Source: Akkermansia sp. (lineage in GTDB: Bacteria > Verrucomicrobiota > Verrucomicrobiia > Verrucomicrobiales > Akkermansiaceae). Taken from it: a DNA stretch of 13,039 bases. The position numbers and the translations under genes were made by a program. Shown one piece after another: positions 13,036-13,039 of the stretch. The number at the start of each line of letters is the position of its first letter. The first letter of the stretch is position 1. The notes under the pieces were generated by a model, which worked only from the letters and a program-made list of their open reading frames with translations, was not told the origin of the DNA and made no database searches. Location of the stretch: positions 1 to 13,039 of the forward strand of contig JAGBZE010000186.1 of NCBI GenBank assembly GCA_017628435.1, given 5' to 3'.

Positions 13036-13039
13036 GTGA

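Overview
The window carries core housekeeping genes of a moderately GC-rich Gram-negative bacterium, most likely a member of the Verrucomicrobiota close to Akkermansia. The assignment is an inference from the divergent FtsZ, the two-barrel U32 protein, the gene order and the lack of Shine-Dalgarno sequences. No database search supports it. I see no mobile element, CRISPR array, tRNA or rRNA.

Layout. Positions 174-3802 hold three minus-strand genes: fabG (fatty acid synthesis), an RNase E/G family ribonuclease (rng) and mreB (rod-shape actin). Divergent from mreB, on the plus strand, are a small predicted lipoprotein gene (4063-4590), ftsA and ftsZ (4690-7589, closed by a strong terminator) and psd (phosphatidylserine decarboxylase, 7705-8610). 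psd meets a minus-strand alpha/beta-hydrolase gene tail to tail, with overlapping stop codons. The hydrolase gene is divergent from a secreted protein of unknown function (9557-10549). That gene converges on a large minus-strand U32 protein gene (10594-13035) that resembles RlhA-type RNA hydroxylation factors.

The middle of the window is a cell-envelope and division neighbourhood. MreB directs side-wall growth, FtsA and FtsZ build the division ring, and Psd makes phosphatidylethanolamine. The mur, ddl and ftsQ genes that usually precede ftsA are not here; mreB and a lipoprotein gene take their place.

I found no clearly new multi-gene system. The observations most worth checking are these: (1) no visible start codon has a good Shine-Dalgarno sequence, and five genes have a plausible -35/-10 pair placed only 8-12 bases before the ATG, which suggests leaderless or nearly leaderless transcripts; (2) FtsZ has altered catalytic T7-loop residues, lacks the usual C-terminal peptide and carries a repeated RVxxMFxDD motif; (3) the hydrolase has Asp where the family has its nucleophilic Ser; (4) the U32 protein is an internal duplication with two cysteine sets.
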